Origin: Actinomyces urinae | Lineage (GTDB): Bacteria > Actinomycetota > Actinomycetes > Actinomycetales > Actinomycetaceae | DNA: 64,000 nt | Direction: 5' to 3' | Assembly: GCF_900119695.1 (NCBI RefSeq) | Contig: NZ_LT632546.1 | Location: 1-64,000, forward strand | Part shown: one piece after another, positions 1 through 11,650 of the stretch | How positions within the stretch are numbered: position 1 is the first letter of the stretch | Layout: every line of letters starts with the position of its first letter | Notes under the pieces: generated by a model | The model's input: only the letters and a program-made list of their open reading frames with translations | What the model was told of the DNA's origin: nothing | Databases searched by the model: none | Translations under genes and position numbers: made by a program

Positions 1-122
1 TACTCACCCGTTCGCCACTCTCACCAAAACGTAAAAAACGCCCTGGATCCCGTTCGACTTGCATGTGTTAAGCACGCCGCCAGCGTTCGTCCTGAGCCAG
101 GATCAAACTCTCCAAACAAAAA
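1..122 (-). rRNA. 16S ribosomal RNA, 5' end (partial)
   Basis: Read on the minus strand, this holds the conserved start of bacterial 16S rRNA: GAGAGTTTGATCCTGGCTCA, then the GACGAACGCTGGCGGCGTGC block, AACACATGCAAGTCGAACG, and GTGGCGAACGGGTGAGTA at the window edge. The gene continues beyond position 1. The mature 5' end is placed near 122 by analogy with other actinobacterial 16S genes. It is co-directional with gatCAB, from which it is separated by a terminator and its own promoter. Confidence 0.97.
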
Positions 123-220
123 CAAAAAGAGAAAAACCAGAACCAACCCAAACAAGCCAGCCCAGCGATCCCAACCAAAAAACAAAAACAAAACAAAACA
201 AAAAAAGGACAAAACAAAAA

Positions 221-240
221 AACACACTATCGAGTTCACA
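221..240 (-). promoter_or_regulatory. rRNA leader conserved element
   Basis: On the minus strand the pre-16S leader contains GTGAACTCGATAGTGTG, which resembles the conserved leader element (GAGAACTCAATAGTGTG type) in rRNA leaders of mycobacteria and other Actinobacteria, where it takes part in antitermination and RNase III processing. It is followed by a long T-rich stretch (125-220) before mature 16S. The assignment rests on similarity to known leaders. Confidence 0.6.
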
Positions 241-371
241 AACAACACCCACACGATCGTTTTTCTCACCATTTGGTCTCAGTTATGAGTCCAAACATTT
301 CGGGAAATCTACGAAAAGCGTTGAAAAAGGTTCCGTTTCAACTACTTGCTTCGTTGCGGAACCGAGAATCT

Positions 372-400
372 ACTTTAGTAGGTTTTGAATCCCTTGTCAA
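372..400 (-). promoter_or_regulatory. rRNA operon promoter
   Basis: Minus strand: perfect -35 TTGACA (400-395), 17-nt spacer, -10 TAAAGT (377-372). This would start transcription near 365, about 240 nt upstream of mature 16S, a normal actinobacterial leader length. The initiator tRNA promoter at 30668 has the same -10 hexamer. Further upstream promoters may exist between 410 and 540, but none is as clear. Confidence 0.75.
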
Positions 401-554
401 CTGACTTTTTGTGATCCGCACTACCTTGTAGTTCATCCAGTCGGATCGCTCCGATCAGGACCGAGACCAAATTAGTCACTTCCCTAATCCAGAATCAAAT
501 TTCGAGCGCGTGAGTTGGCGCACCTTGACATTCGGTCAGTACTGACAACAAACA

Positions 555-583
555 GGGGGGATTCCCTCTTCAGGAATCCCCCC
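555..583 (-). terminator. Terminator of gatCAB operon
   Basis: Perfect 11-bp inverted repeat (GGGGGGATTCC, 555-565; complement 573-583) with a 7-nt loop. On the minus strand it is followed by a moderately T-rich tail. It lies just after gatB and before the rRNA promoter, so it insulates the two units. Confidence 0.8.
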
Positions 584-625
584 AGTCAGCCGCTAACGCA
601 CAAGCTAGCGACCTCCTCGCGAATC

Positions 626-2116
626 TTAAATACGCTCCATGATTAGTTCACGAACGCGCTTCGCGTCAGCTTGACCTCGCGTTGCCTTCATAACCGGGCC
701 CATCAAAGCGCCGATAGCGGCCATCTTGCCGCCGCGGATCTTCTCCACGACATCCGGGTTATCAGCCATCGCGGCCTCCACAGCCGCGATCAGAGGACCA
801 TCGTCGGACACCACGGCCAAGCCGCGGGCATCCACAACCTCAGCGGGGTCTCCCTCGCCAGCCAGGACGCCCTCAAGCACCTGGCGGGCAAGCTTGTCGT
901 TAATCTTGCCGTCATCAACCAACACCTGAAGTTCGGCCACCTGAACCGGGGTCACCGCGAGCTCCTCGAGCTCAACCTCCGCCTCGCGGGCAACACGGGA
1001 CAGCTCACCCATCCACCACTTACGAGCCGCAGCGGAGGAGGCGCCAGCCGACACCGTATCCTCAATCAAATCCATAGCGCCTGCGTTCACCACATCGCGC
1101 ATTTCCAGATCAGAGAAGCCCCACTCGTCTCGCAACCTACGGCGACGCACAGCCGGGAGCTCCGGAAGCTCGCCGCGCAAACGCTCAACCCACTCCGGGC
1201 TAGCCACAATCGGACCCAGATCCGGATCCGGGAAGTAGCGGTAGTCCTCCGCATCCGATTTATCACGGCCCGCCGAGGTTGTGCCATCCTCCGCATGGAA
1301 GTGACGCGTCTGCTGCACTACCTCGCCGCCATCAGCAAGAACCTGCGCCTGGCGAGAGATCTCATAACGCACAGCCTTCTCAATACCGCGGAACGTGTTC
1401 ACATTCTTTGTCTCGGTGCGCGTACCAAGCGGCGAATCCGGAGTCTCACGAAGCGACACGTTCACATCCGCACGCAGATTACCGCGCTCCATGCGAGCCT
1501 CAGAAACGCCGAGTGCCCTCGCAATATCACGCAACGCCTGCACATACTTAGACGCGATCTCCGGAGCGCGAGCACCCGCCCCCTCGATCGGCTTCGTCAC
1601 GATCTCGATCAGAGGCACCGACGAACGGTTAAAGTCCACCAGTGAGTATGCCGCACCCTGAATACGACCATCCTCCGAACCAATATGCGTGTTCTTACCA
1701 GCGTCCTCCTCCACGTGAGCACGCTCAATCTCGACCCGGAATGTATCGCCATCATCCAGCTCAACATCCACCCAGCCGTTATGCGCAACCGCAACCGCAG
1801 CCTGCGAAATCTGGTAGGCCTTCGCCAAATCCGGGTAGAAGTAATGCTTACGAGCGAACCGGCTCACCTCTGAAATCTCACAATTCAAAGCAAGCCCTAG
1901 ACGGATAGCCCACTCGATCGCCGTCTTATTAATCGTCGGCAAAGCACCCGGCAAACCAATCGAAGCTGGCGCAATGTTCGTGTTCGGATCGCCACCAAAC
2001 TCATTCGGTGACTGGTCAAACATCTTCGTCTTCGTACCCAGCTCGACGTGAACCTCAAGACCCAAAACCGGGTCAAACTTCTCCACAGCCTCGCTGTACT
2101 TCATCAACTTGTCCAT
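626..2116 (-). CDS. gatB: Asp-tRNA(Asn)/Glu-tRNA(Gln) amidotransferase subunit B
   Basis: GatB (496 aa) binds mischarged Glu-tRNA(Gln) or Asp-tRNA(Asn), activates the misacylated residue with ATP and transfers ammonia made by GatA, giving Gln-tRNA or Asn-tRNA in the cytoplasm. Visible family features: the N-terminal [15 protein letters not shown] block, the [19 protein letters not shown] block, RADVNVSLR, the TRTETKNVN motif, and a C-terminal YqeY/tail domain ending in [13 protein letters not shown]. Length is normal. It is the last gene of gatCAB, 3 nt after gatA, and is followed by a strong terminator. The start is weakly supported; an internal Met five codons in is an alternative. Identification is firm. 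Confidence 0.97.
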   Translation of the reverse strand: MDKLMKYSEAVEKFDPVLGLEVHVELGTKTKMFDQSPNEFGGDPNTNIAPASIGLPGALPTINKTAIEWAIRLGLALNCEISEVSRFARKHYFYPDLAKAYQISQAAVAVAHNGWVDVELDDGDTFRVEIERAHVEEDAGKNTHIGSEDGRIQGAAYSLVDFNRSSVPLIEIVTKPIEGAGARAPEIASKYVQALRDIARALGVSEARMERGNLRADVNVSLRETPDSPLGTRTETKNVNTFRGIEKAVRYEISRQAQVLADGGEVVQQTRHFHAEDGTTSAGRDKSDAEDYRYFPDPDLGPIVASPEWVERLRGELPELPAVRRRRLRDEWGFSDLEMRDVVNAGAMDLIEDTVSAGASSAAARKWWMGELSRVAREAEVELEELAVTPVQVAELQVLVDDGKINDKLARQVLEGVLAGEGDPAEVVDARGLAVVSDDGPLIAAVEAAMADNPDVVEKIRGGKMAAIGALMGPVMKATRGQADAKRVRELIMERI

Positions 2117-2119
2117 GAC

Positions 2120-3652
2120 CTAACGATCCTCTCCCTCGCGAACTACACCATCCACGCCCTCAATCATCGGGTTCTTATGCGCCACATCCTCCTGCGACTC
2201 AACCACAGCCGCCACGCGGTACATCACATCGTCACCCCGCACCGGGCCAGTCACCTGGAAACCAACCGGAAGACCATGAGCAACACCAGACGGCACAGAC
2301 ATCGCCGGCATACCACCCAAGTTCGCAGGTGTAGTCGTAATATCACTCAAATACATGAGCGTCGGGTCATCCACCTTCTCGCCAAGCTTAAATGCCGTGG
2401 TCGGCGAAGTTGGCGACACAATCACGTCAACAGACTCAAACGCCTCCATCAACTGCTCCTGCAGGAGCGTACGCACGCGCATCGCCTGCACAAAATACTT
2501 ATCGAAAAAGCCCTTCGACAGCATTCGCGTACCGAAAATAATGCGACGCTTCACCTCGGAGCCAAAACCCTCACCTCGGCTAGCCGCAATCAGACGCTCC
2601 GATGTGACCGGGGGCTCTGGCTCAGCGCGCAAACCATACCGAACGCCGTCAAACTTAGCGAGGTTCGACGAGGCCTCAGCCGGCATAATCACGTAGTACG
2701 CATCCAAAGCAATGCCAAGGAGCGGAAGATCAAGCTCCACAACCTCCGCACCCTTGCCCTTCAAGAACTCGAGCGTGGACTCAAAGCTTGCCACCACGTC
2801 GTCCTCATACGCGTCACCAGACAGCTGCTTAACCACGCCAAGCTTCACGCCTTCCAACGGGCGATCCCCTGCCTTCGCAGGCGCCAGGGCGGCCTCCTCC
2901 ATCGACGGCCACGCATAATCCAACGACACGGCGTCGCGATCATCAAAACCATCAATAACATCCTGCAACGCCGCGGCGTCCGCCACCGTACGTGCCACCG
3001 GGCCCGCCTGATCCAGCGAGGACCCAAGAGCAATAATGCCCTGACGCGACACTGCACCATACGTCGGCTTCACACCAACCGTGCCCGTCATTGCAGCAGG
3101 CTGACGGATCGAACCACCCGTATCCGAACCAATCGCAAGCGGCACCATAAACGCCGCCACCGCAGCCGCCGAACCCCCACCGGAACCACCCGGAATGCGC
3201 TCCAAATCCCACGGATTATGCGTTGGTCCAAAAGCCGAATGCTCGGTTGAGCTACCCATCGCAAACTCATCCATATTCGTCTTACCCACGATGGGAAGCT
3301 TCGCGGCCTTAATCTTCTCGACAATCGTCGCATCATACGGAGGAACCCAGCCCTCCAATATTCTCGACGCAGCCGTTGTTGGCACGCCCCGAGTCACAAC
3401 GTTATCCTTCAGAGCAATCGGCACACCCGCCAGAGGATGCAACTGCTCGCCCGCCGCGCGAGCCTCATCCACCTCGCGAGCCGTCTTAAGTGCGCCCTCC
3501 TCATCAACAAACAGGAAAGCATTCACCACCGGATCAACCTCAGCAATACGATCCAGCATCGCGCGAGTGACCTCAACCGACGAAACCTCGCCCTCACGCA
3601 ACATCTGCGCGAGCTCAAGCGCCGAGCGGAAAACCAAATCAGACTTCGCCAT
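2120..3652 (-). CDS. gatA: Asp-tRNA(Asn)/Glu-tRNA(Gln) amidotransferase subunit A
   Basis: GatA (510 aa) is the amidase-signature glutaminase of GatCAB and releases ammonia from glutamine for the tRNA-linked transamidation in GatB. Seen here: the catalytic lysine block GVPIALKDN, the glycine/serine-rich amidase signature [13 protein letters not shown], and [13 protein letters not shown] carrying the cis-Ser and nucleophilic Ser. Length is typical. The start overlaps the 3' end of gatC, where GAGGAG supplies the ribosome binding site, implying translational coupling within one operon. Confidence 0.97.
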   Translation of the reverse strand: MAKSDLVFRSALELAQMLREGEVSSVEVTRAMLDRIAEVDPVVNAFLFVDEEGALKTAREVDEARAAGEQLHPLAGVPIALKDNVVTRGVPTTAASRILEGWVPPYDATIVEKIKAAKLPIVGKTNMDEFAMGSSTEHSAFGPTHNPWDLERIPGGSGGGSAAAVAAFMVPLAIGSDTGGSIRQPAAMTGTVGVKPTYGAVSRQGIIALGSSLDQAGPVARTVADAAALQDVIDGFDDRDAVSLDYAWPSMEEAALAPAKAGDRPLEGVKLGVVKQLSGDAYEDDVVASFESTLEFLKGKGAEVVELDLPLLGIALDAYYVIMPAEASSNLAKFDGVRYGLRAEPEPPVTSERLIAASRGEGFGSEVKRRIIFGTRMLSKGFFDKYFVQAMRVRTLLQEQLMEAFESVDVIVSPTSPTTAFKLGEKVDDPTLMYLSDITTTPANLGGMPAMSVPSGVAHGLPVGFQVTGPVRGDDVMYRVAAVVESQEDVAHKNPMIEGVDGVVREGEDR

Positions 3653-3654
3653 AA

Positions 3655-3951
3655 TTACTCCTCACCCAAAATCTGCGGAACCTGGAACATGCCATCCTCA
3701 GCCGCAGGCGCCTGCGCCAAAACCTCTTCACGATCCAGCGTCTGACCAACCTCGTCATCACGCCACACGTTCACCAAAGGAATCGGATTAACCGTCTCCG
3801 CAATGCCCTGCGTCTCCCACGCTGCGAGGCGCTCCAAACGCTCCTCCAACGCACCAAGATCACGAGCGAACCCGGTCGTCTCCTCATCGGTCAGGACAAT
3901 ATGAGCCACTTTTGCAATACGGGCGACTTCTTCCCTAGAAATATTCGACAT
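3655..3951 (-). CDS. gatC: Asp-tRNA(Asn)/Glu-tRNA(Gln) amidotransferase subunit C
   Basis: GatC (98 aa) is the small belt-like subunit that stabilises GatA-GatB. The sequence starts with the family pattern [20 protein letters not shown] and ends with the typical [18 protein letters not shown] segment. It is the first gene of gatCAB. The start codon has no ribosome binding site; instead TATACT lies exactly 6 nt upstream (3963-3958), suggesting a leaderless transcript. Length is normal. Confidence 0.95.
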   Translation of the reverse strand: MSNISREEVARIAKVAHIVLTDEETTGFARDLGALEERLERLAAWETQGIAETVNPIPLVNVWRDDEVGQTLDREEVLAQAPAAEDGMFQVPQILGEE

Positions 3952-4045
3952 GCGCTCAGTATAAAACCCACAAAAACACAGATGCGAAACCTGTCCAAAA
4001 AAATCCGCAACAAGAGCAAAAATGGCAGGATTGCGGGGAAAACAC

Positions 4046-4272
4046 GATTCCGACCCAAAGGAGCAAAACCGGCGGCCTATTCTGCCACTTCCCCTCTCGG
4101 ATGCAGCAAGACCGGCAGCCTCACACGGTATTCAGACCCAAACCGGCAAAACTAACCCTACTTTTTGCCACTTCCCCTCACGGATGCGAATTGGGTAGCA
4201 GATTTAGGTACCAGTTTGGGTCGGGCACGTGGAGAAAGCGCCGCGGGCAGGGCAGTTTGGGTCGGGCACGTA
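4046..4272 (+). repeat. 83-bp-pitch intergenic repeat array A (2 units + 2 halves)
   Basis: Between gatC (minus) and the cardiolipin-synthase-like gene (plus). Two near-complete units, about 4046-4102 and 4129-4185, are 83 bp apart: each begins ATTC(C/A)GACCCAAA and ends CCACTTCCCCTC.CGGATG. Two inverted half units follow at about 4210 and 4251, each reading CAGTTTGGGTCGGGCACGT. No coding potential is convincing in this gap. Same family as the arrays at 25481, 27880, 30918, 32521, 35706, 38173, 42582, 44210, 48154 and 59127. Confidence 0.8.
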
Positions 4273-4321
4273 GATAAGCGGTTACCTGATGCGGCGAGCC
4301 GCGCCGGCCTCAGGCCTGCAT

Positions 4322-4327
4322 TAGAGT
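4322..4327 (+). promoter_or_regulatory. Putative leaderless -10 box of PLD gene
   Basis: TAGAGT ends 6 nt before the ATG at 4334, the geometry of a leaderless transcript. No -35 consensus is obvious and no ribosome binding site precedes the ATG. Confidence 0.45.
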
Positions 4328-4333
4328 GAAGAC

Positions 4334-5599
4334 ATGAGGAAACGCGGGAAGAACCTACTCAATGCGAGCCAAGCACTACGGGTCGCCAAAATTGCCGGCA
4401 TCACCACCGTAAGCGCACAAATCGCAGCGGCCGTCACGCTCACAGCCGTTGACGAAGTCCGTAAACGTCGCGCCCCCGGAGGCGGCGGCTTCCCCGCCCT
4501 CCCCCCGCTAGATACAAACCTAGGTGATAACACCATTCGCACATACACGGAGGGCCGCTCCCTATACTCCGACATGCTCGAAGCGATCGAGAACGCCACC
4601 GACTACATCTACTTCGAAACCTTCATCTGGAAATCAGATAAAGTCGGTCAGCGCTTCAAACAAGCACTCATCCGCGCTGCACACCGAGGCGTACAAGTCT
4701 TCTGCGCCTTCGACGGCTTCGGCAACCTCGTAGTCAACCCCGCCTTCAAACACTTCCCTAAACACCCCAACCTCCACGTCATCATCCTGCCCGCCATTCG
4801 CTCCGGTGTAATCACCCTCGACCCGCGAAAAACCGGACGAGACCACCGCAAGGTCCTTGTCACCGACGGCGAAATCGGATTCATCGGCGGCTACAACATA
4901 GGAACGCTCTACGAAACAGAATGGCGAGACACCCACGTGCGCATCCAAGGACCAGCCGTGTGGGAACTCGAAATGGCGTTCGTCGACTACTGGAACGCGA
5001 AACGCTGGAACCACATGCCCAAACTCCCCGACCAAGGAGCACGCGCGTGGAACTCCTCCATCTACGCGGCCCTCAACCAGCCGAACAAGATGCTCTTCCC
5101 TATCCGAGGCCTCTACATCGACGCCCTCGAACGCGCCAACGACCACGCATTCATCACATCCGCATACTTCATCCCCGACCGCGAAATCTTCGCCTCTCTA
5201 GTTGACGCGGCAAAACGCGGAGTCAAAGTCAAAGTGCTTGTACCCAAACGCTCAAACCACGTGGTTGCAGACTGGATCTCTCGCGCATACTACGACGACC
5301 TAATCAGTGCTGGCATCGAAATCTGGCAATACGAACACGCCATGATCCACGCAAAAACCGCAACCGTTGATGGACGCTGGTCCACAGTCGGCACCGCAAA
5401 CATCGACCGGCTCTCAATGTTTGGGAACTACGAAATTAACGTCCAAACCTGGTCCGACGAACACGCAGCGCAAATGGAAACAATCTTCGAAAACGACCTC
5501 AGCACTGCATCCAAGCTTCGCGAAGAAGAGTGGCGCGCCCGATCAATGATCACGCGAGGCGTTGAACAACTCCTCAAACCGCTGGGCGTACTCATCTAG
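4334..5599 (+). CDS. Cardiolipin synthase-like phospholipase D family protein
   Basis: A 421-residue member of the phospholipase D superfamily with two HKD motifs: H171-x-K173-x4-D178 and H339-x-K341-x4-D346, the second followed by the typical GTANID. The two halves form one active site that transfers phosphatidyl groups; bacterial relatives condense phosphatidylglycerol into cardiolipin at the membrane. An N-terminal basic stretch and a hydrophobic segment (about 20-38) suggest one membrane anchor, fewer than in classical ClsA, so substrate is inferred only at family level. Convergent with whiB1 across a strong hairpin at 5683-5718. The start fits a leaderless pattern. Confidence 0.88.
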   Translation: MRKRGKNLLNASQALRVAKIAGITTVSAQIAAAVTLTAVDEVRKRRAPGGGGFPALPPLDTNLGDNTIRTYTEGRSLYSDMLEAIENATDYIYFETFIWKSDKVGQRFKQALIRAAHRGVQVFCAFDGFGNLVVNPAFKHFPKHPNLHVIILPAIRSGVITLDPRKTGRDHRKVLVTDGEIGFIGGYNIGTLYETEWRDTHVRIQGPAVWELEMAFVDYWNAKRWNHMPKLPDQGARAWNSSIYAALNQPNKMLFPIRGLYIDALERANDHAFITSAYFIPDREIFASLVDAAKRGVKVKVLVPKRSNHVVADWISRAYYDDLISAGIEIWQYEHAMIHAKTATVDGRWSTVGTANIDRLSMFGNYEINVQTWSDEHAAQMETIFENDLSTASKLREEEWRARSMITRGVEQLLKPLGVLI

Positions 5600-5682
5600 G
5601 CATCCAAGTCCGCTCGAATCTAGCGGGCTCAAGCCCTACTCTGATCGGCTCAAGCCCAATATAGACGAGGCGGAACAAGCAA

Positions 5683-5718
5683 GAGGAGGGGCCCAACCAA
5701 CTGGTTGGGCCCCTCCTC
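5683..5718 (-). terminator. Hairpin terminator between PLD gene and whiB1
   Basis: Perfect 17-bp inverted repeat (GAGGAGGGGCCCAACCA and its complement) with almost no loop, in the gap between two convergent genes. The minus-strand exit is slightly T-rich, so it probably ends whiB1 transcription and may also block read-through from the plus-strand gene. Confidence 0.75.
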
Positions 5719-5732
5719 GAAAACTAAAACGA

Positions 5733-5981
5733 CTAGCTAGCGCGGCGCACCCGAGCGCGGCGACGCTTCAGCGTGCGGCGCTCGTCTTCGCTCATGCCAC
5801 CCCAAACACCGGCGTCCTGGTTATTTTCCAGCGCCCACTGCAAGCACACCTGCTGCACCTCGCAAGTAGCACAAACTTGCTTTGCCTCTGCCGCCTGCGC
5901 AATTGCGGGACCAGTGTTACCGATCGGGAAGAACAGTTCCGGGTCAACACTCAGACACGCCGCGCGACTACGCCAATCCAT
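5733..5981 (-). CDS. whiB1: WhiB1-type iron-sulfur transcriptional regulator
   Basis: An 82-residue Wbl protein that in relatives binds a nitric-oxide-sensitive [4Fe-4S] cluster and partners the primary sigma factor. Four cysteines sit at 9, 37, 40 and 46, the spacing of mycobacterial WhiB1, with the GVWGG turn at 58-62 followed by MSEDERR and a basic C-terminal tail (KRRRARVRR). Start: the ATG at 5981 is preceded by GGAG 5 nt upstream; the in-frame TTG one codon earlier is less likely. Mycobacteria have whiB1 next to pdtaS; here pdtaS is 5.7 kb away with ftsK-like and ligA genes between them. Confidence 0.95.
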   Translation of the reverse strand: MDWRSRAACLSVDPELFFPIGNTGPAIAQAAEAKQVCATCEVQQVCLQWALENNQDAGVWGGMSEDERRTLKRRRARVRRAS

Positions 5982-6127
5982 CAATACTCCTAAAGAGCGA
6001 CACCGCAGGCAAACCCCGCGAACACAAACAACATTTCAATGACGCTATTTAGTCTCACCTACCGGGCAAAGTTACACAAGGGTTATGGAAACGTTTCACA
6101 CTTTAGAACCGTGTGCAAATAGTCACG

Positions 6128-9064
6128 TTAACGCGCAGGCGCATCGATTCTGTACCACACCTCACAACAACCCGCCCAATACACTGCGTTCTCCGCTGCA
6201 CCGAGCTTCACAAACAGAGGTAGTGATGCCGCGCGTAGAACGTGCCTCGCAAGCCTGCCCACCACCGAAACCTCACCCCTCACTGGCTGATATCCACCAG
6301 AAAGCAAGACCGTCTCATTCACCTCCACTACCTCACGACCGCTCCTCGCCGCCTCGAATAGGACCTGATTTTTCAGATCAGGCGGGCACTCACCCAACAA
6401 CCATACGCGCTCATCTGAGTTGCCCTCATGCGCCAAGAGCACTTTACCTCCGGTCGAAAGAGCACCCTTCTGTACGCGGGTCAATATGCTTTCTGCGGGG
6501 CTGATCGGACGCACCACCTCCAGCATGGCGGCGCCTTCCGAATCCACAATGCTGACCGCGGCGCCCTCAAACCCGCCCCATGAGTGAGCGATTAAACCCT
6601 TAGCTCCTGTCCGCACCAGCCCCATACCTCGAGCCTGTTGTGCAGTCACCTTCACGAGGCTTCGCCGCCACGTCCTCACCAATGAATAATCGTCAGCGCT
6701 AACCCGTGCCACAACCCCTGCTGCACGTTCCATCCACTCACGCAACCATTCTTGACCTTGAGCAAAGCCTAAGTCATCAATGGCGCGAAGCAGTGCGCCT
6801 AAATCCGCAACCACCACGGGTACTCGCTTGCGCGCGGCGAAATCCATCTGATGGAGCGCTTCAAACACCTGTTGCTGCTGCGCCGGTATATATAGCGCCC
6901 CGCACGCACTTGCTATCTTTTCTAACAGCTCCCCCTCGTCGGTGACGACCGCGATTTTCTCCTCCTCCAGCCGCAGCGGCCGATATGTCCTGCCCGCAAC
7001 GTCGTCCAGCCACCCAATAATCGGACCACCTTCACGGCCGACACTTGGCGAATCGACCTCGCGCGCCAAATCTGCACTGAAACCTGGTGAAACCAGCTCG
7101 GGAAGCCGAGGCCGCCAAAGCGCAGGCACCGCGCCCTCGCTGACGGTTTCTTGAAGCGCCCCCAGGTTCGATTCCAAATGCGACAAGTAAGCCCACTGCA
7201 CCTCTTTTATTGAACCAGCGTCCACCACTGCGCGGCCCGGCACTCGTGGCAGCTCGGAAGCCGCACCACTTGCCACCATCTCCAGAGAATCAGCCACGCT
7301 GGCCGTACGCAGACAGACGCGAAGGGTCAGGTTTGCGCGCATTGACGGAGTAACCACACCGCCCGGACTTTGCGTTGCCGCAATCAAATGCATTCCCAGC
7401 GAGCGCCCTCGAGCCGCCAAATCCACCAGGCTTTCAAGCGTTTCCGGATGCGTCCTAATCATCGCGCGAAACTCATCAATCAGGCACACAATGCGCGCCG
7501 GACAGTCATTTGGGCTTAGCTGCTCCCACTGGTCAACACTTACGAATTGGCGCGCCGCGAGAGCTTCCTCGCGCGCCCGCAATTCCGCATCTAACCCGGC
7601 TATCGCCCGCGCTGTGTCATCGGGAGCCAGGTCTGTGAGGAGCTGCTCGGCGTGAGGTAGCTGCGCTAGATCACGAAATGTCGCCCCTCCCTTGTAGTCG
7701 ATCAATACCAGCCGTAACTTCGACGGGTCCTTCTTGCGGCACATCTGCACGATCCACGTGCGAAGCGCCTCTGATTTTCCCGACCCTGTTGTTCCAGCCA
7801 CGAGGGCGTGGGGCCCGTCCTTCACCAAATCCACGAACTCTATTCCGGCCTCGCTACTTCCAATCGGAACCGACAGATCTGGCCCGGCTATCGGCGCTGG
7901 CAAATCTTCAACGAGCACGCGAGTTGGTATCTGCGCCTCAGATACTCCCTCGCGGACTGGTAACACCGGACGCAGTGGAACTCCCGGCGGGCATTCGACG
8001 CGATGGTCTGCCACGTGTTCCGAGGCGGTCAAAACTGTGAGTAGAGCCGCCCCATCCTCGTCCCTCAACACGCTTTGGGATTGCCTTAGGACCTGGGCGT
8101 CAATACCGTTTTCTCGCGCGTATACGAGTGCTTGAGACAGTACCCACGGCGCCCACTCTTTCCCATCTGACAAAGCGAGCGACTCACCTAGACGAACCGA
8201 TACCACCGCGCCCGGCGAGAAGTGCAACCTTCCGAGCACATAGCGAAGCCTTCTCAACAAGGGAACGCTGCATGACGTCCATGTCGGCGCCGCAGAAAAA
8301 TCTATCTCCATCTCCTTCGAGCTACCCCAAGAAGGCGCCTTTTCTGACGACGAAGTTGCCGCGCCGGCTCGCCCCCGCGCAGGCATTGAAAGACCGTACA
8401 GAATACCCCAACGACAGTGCGGTTTACGTCGGCTTCGCAACGCCAGTACAACGTAGCTGATCGCGAATGCCATCAGCACAACAACCATGGTTGCTGCTTG
8501 CCATCCCCACAGGCGACCTATCAGCCAAATCAACGAAAGCAGTGGTAGCAGCAGGAGAAACCCGCGCTTGTTCATTGGCCGCGCTCCGCCCCATTCGAGC
8601 GCCTTCTGTAAGTTCATTGTCGAAGGGCGCGAGCGAACCTGCCAGAGGTTGCCTCCCACGGAGAAAACCCGGCCAGGGGCCACCTTTGCCGAAGCTAAAT
8701 CCACATTGGAACTATCGGGTGTCCTCGTTATTGAACGCAAGACAACCCACGACCGAGCAAACCCTGGCAGTAGCGCGGCTTTTCTACCGACCGCGAAACC
8801 GTTCGCGGAACCCAGATCTCGCAACGCCACCTCGAAACCGCCACGACTGTATATGCCGTCCACCTGCAAGTGTCTGCGTGAAGTGAGTGGGTCTTTCACT
8901 TGCACATCTCCACTTCGGCCCATAATCACCGGTTTAGAGGTCACGGGGAACCCTAAACCAGCGTCAGGACCGGCAATGCAGAGCACATGAAGCGGGGAAG
9001 AGAGCAGATCATTCACGCTTACACTCAAGCCTGCGCTAACGGCCAAGGCCAGAAGGTCTTTCAC
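6128..9064 (-). CDS. FHA domain-FtsK/SpoIIIE (EssC/EccC-like) ATPase
   Basis: A 978-residue protein with three visible parts. Residues 25-110 form an FHA-like phosphothreonine-binding fold (GRSGDVQV near 49, SRRHL at 62-66, GSANG at 85-89). Residues 167-209 contain two adjacent membrane segments. Residues 400-640 form an FtsK/SpoIIIE motor with Walker A GTTGSGKS (about 424-431), the DYKGG motif at 456-460 and Walker B IVCLIDEF (about 525-532). The last 300 residues look like a second motor domain but have no Walker A. This order matches EssC/EccC ATPases of type VII secretion, yet no WXG100 substrate or other secretion gene is nearby. GTG start without a clear ribosome binding site. DNA versus protein as substrate is open. 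Confidence 0.85.
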   Translation of the reverse strand: MKDLLALAVSAGLSVSVNDLLSSPLHVLCIAGPDAGLGFPVTSKPVIMGRSGDVQVKDPLTSRRHLQVDGIYSRGGFEVALRDLGSANGFAVGRKAALLPGFARSWVVLRSITRTPDSSNVDLASAKVAPGRVFSVGGNLWQVRSRPSTMNLQKALEWGGARPMNKRGFLLLLPLLSLIWLIGRLWGWQAATMVVVLMAFAISYVVLALRSRRKPHCRWGILYGLSMPARGRAGAATSSSEKAPSWGSSKEMEIDFSAAPTWTSCSVPLLRRLRYVLGRLHFSPGAVVSVRLGESLALSDGKEWAPWVLSQALVYARENGIDAQVLRQSQSVLRDEDGAALLTVLTASEHVADHRVECPPGVPLRPVLPVREGVSEAQIPTRVLVEDLPAPIAGPDLSVPIGSSEAGIEFVDLVKDGPHALVAGTTGSGKSEALRTWIVQMCRKKDPSKLRLVLIDYKGGATFRDLAQLPHAEQLLTDLAPDDTARAIAGLDAELRAREEALAARQFVSVDQWEQLSPNDCPARIVCLIDEFRAMIRTHPETLESLVDLAARGRSLGMHLIAATQSPGGVVTPSMRANLTLRVCLRTASVADSLEMVASGAASELPRVPGRAVVDAGSIKEVQWAYLSHLESNLGALQETVSEGAVPALWRPRLPELVSPGFSADLAREVDSPSVGREGGPIIGWLDDVAGRTYRPLRLEEEKIAVVTDEGELLEKIASACGALYIPAQQQQVFEALHQMDFAARKRVPVVVADLGALLRAIDDLGFAQGQEWLREWMERAAGVVARVSADDYSLVRTWRRSLVKVTAQQARGMGLVRTGAKGLIAHSWGGFEGAAVSIVDSEGAAMLEVVRPISPAESILTRVQKGALSTGGKVLLAHEGNSDERVWLLGECPPDLKNQVLFEAARSGREVVEVNETVLLSGGYQPVRGEVSVVGRLARHVLRAASLPLFVKLGAAENAVYWAGCCEVWYRIDAPAR

Positions 9065-9153
9065 AGCTGGGGAAACTGCTTCACTTCATTCGCCTGTGAA
9101 TAAGGGATGAGTGGTTACCGGTTTCTATGTCCGTGGTTTGAGGTAAGAATTAG

Positions 9154-11589
<2,436 letters not shown>

Positions 11590-11650
11590 GCGCTAGAAGC
11601 CTAGAAACCAAAGGAACACGAACGAGCGGCGACTTTCTGCATCATTGCTG

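Noticed and set aside
21-388. Small open frames over the 16S 5' end and leader
   Set aside because: The region is rRNA and its T-rich leader, not coding.
671-3250. Long plus-strand open frames opposite gatB and gatA (324 and 400 codons)
   Set aside because: They are antisense shadows of well-identified genes, with His/Arg-rich translations and no family resemblance.
5683-5718. Strong inverted repeat as a site-specific recombination site
   Set aside because: Position between convergent genes, GC-rich stem and minimal loop fit a terminator; no recombinase is nearby.
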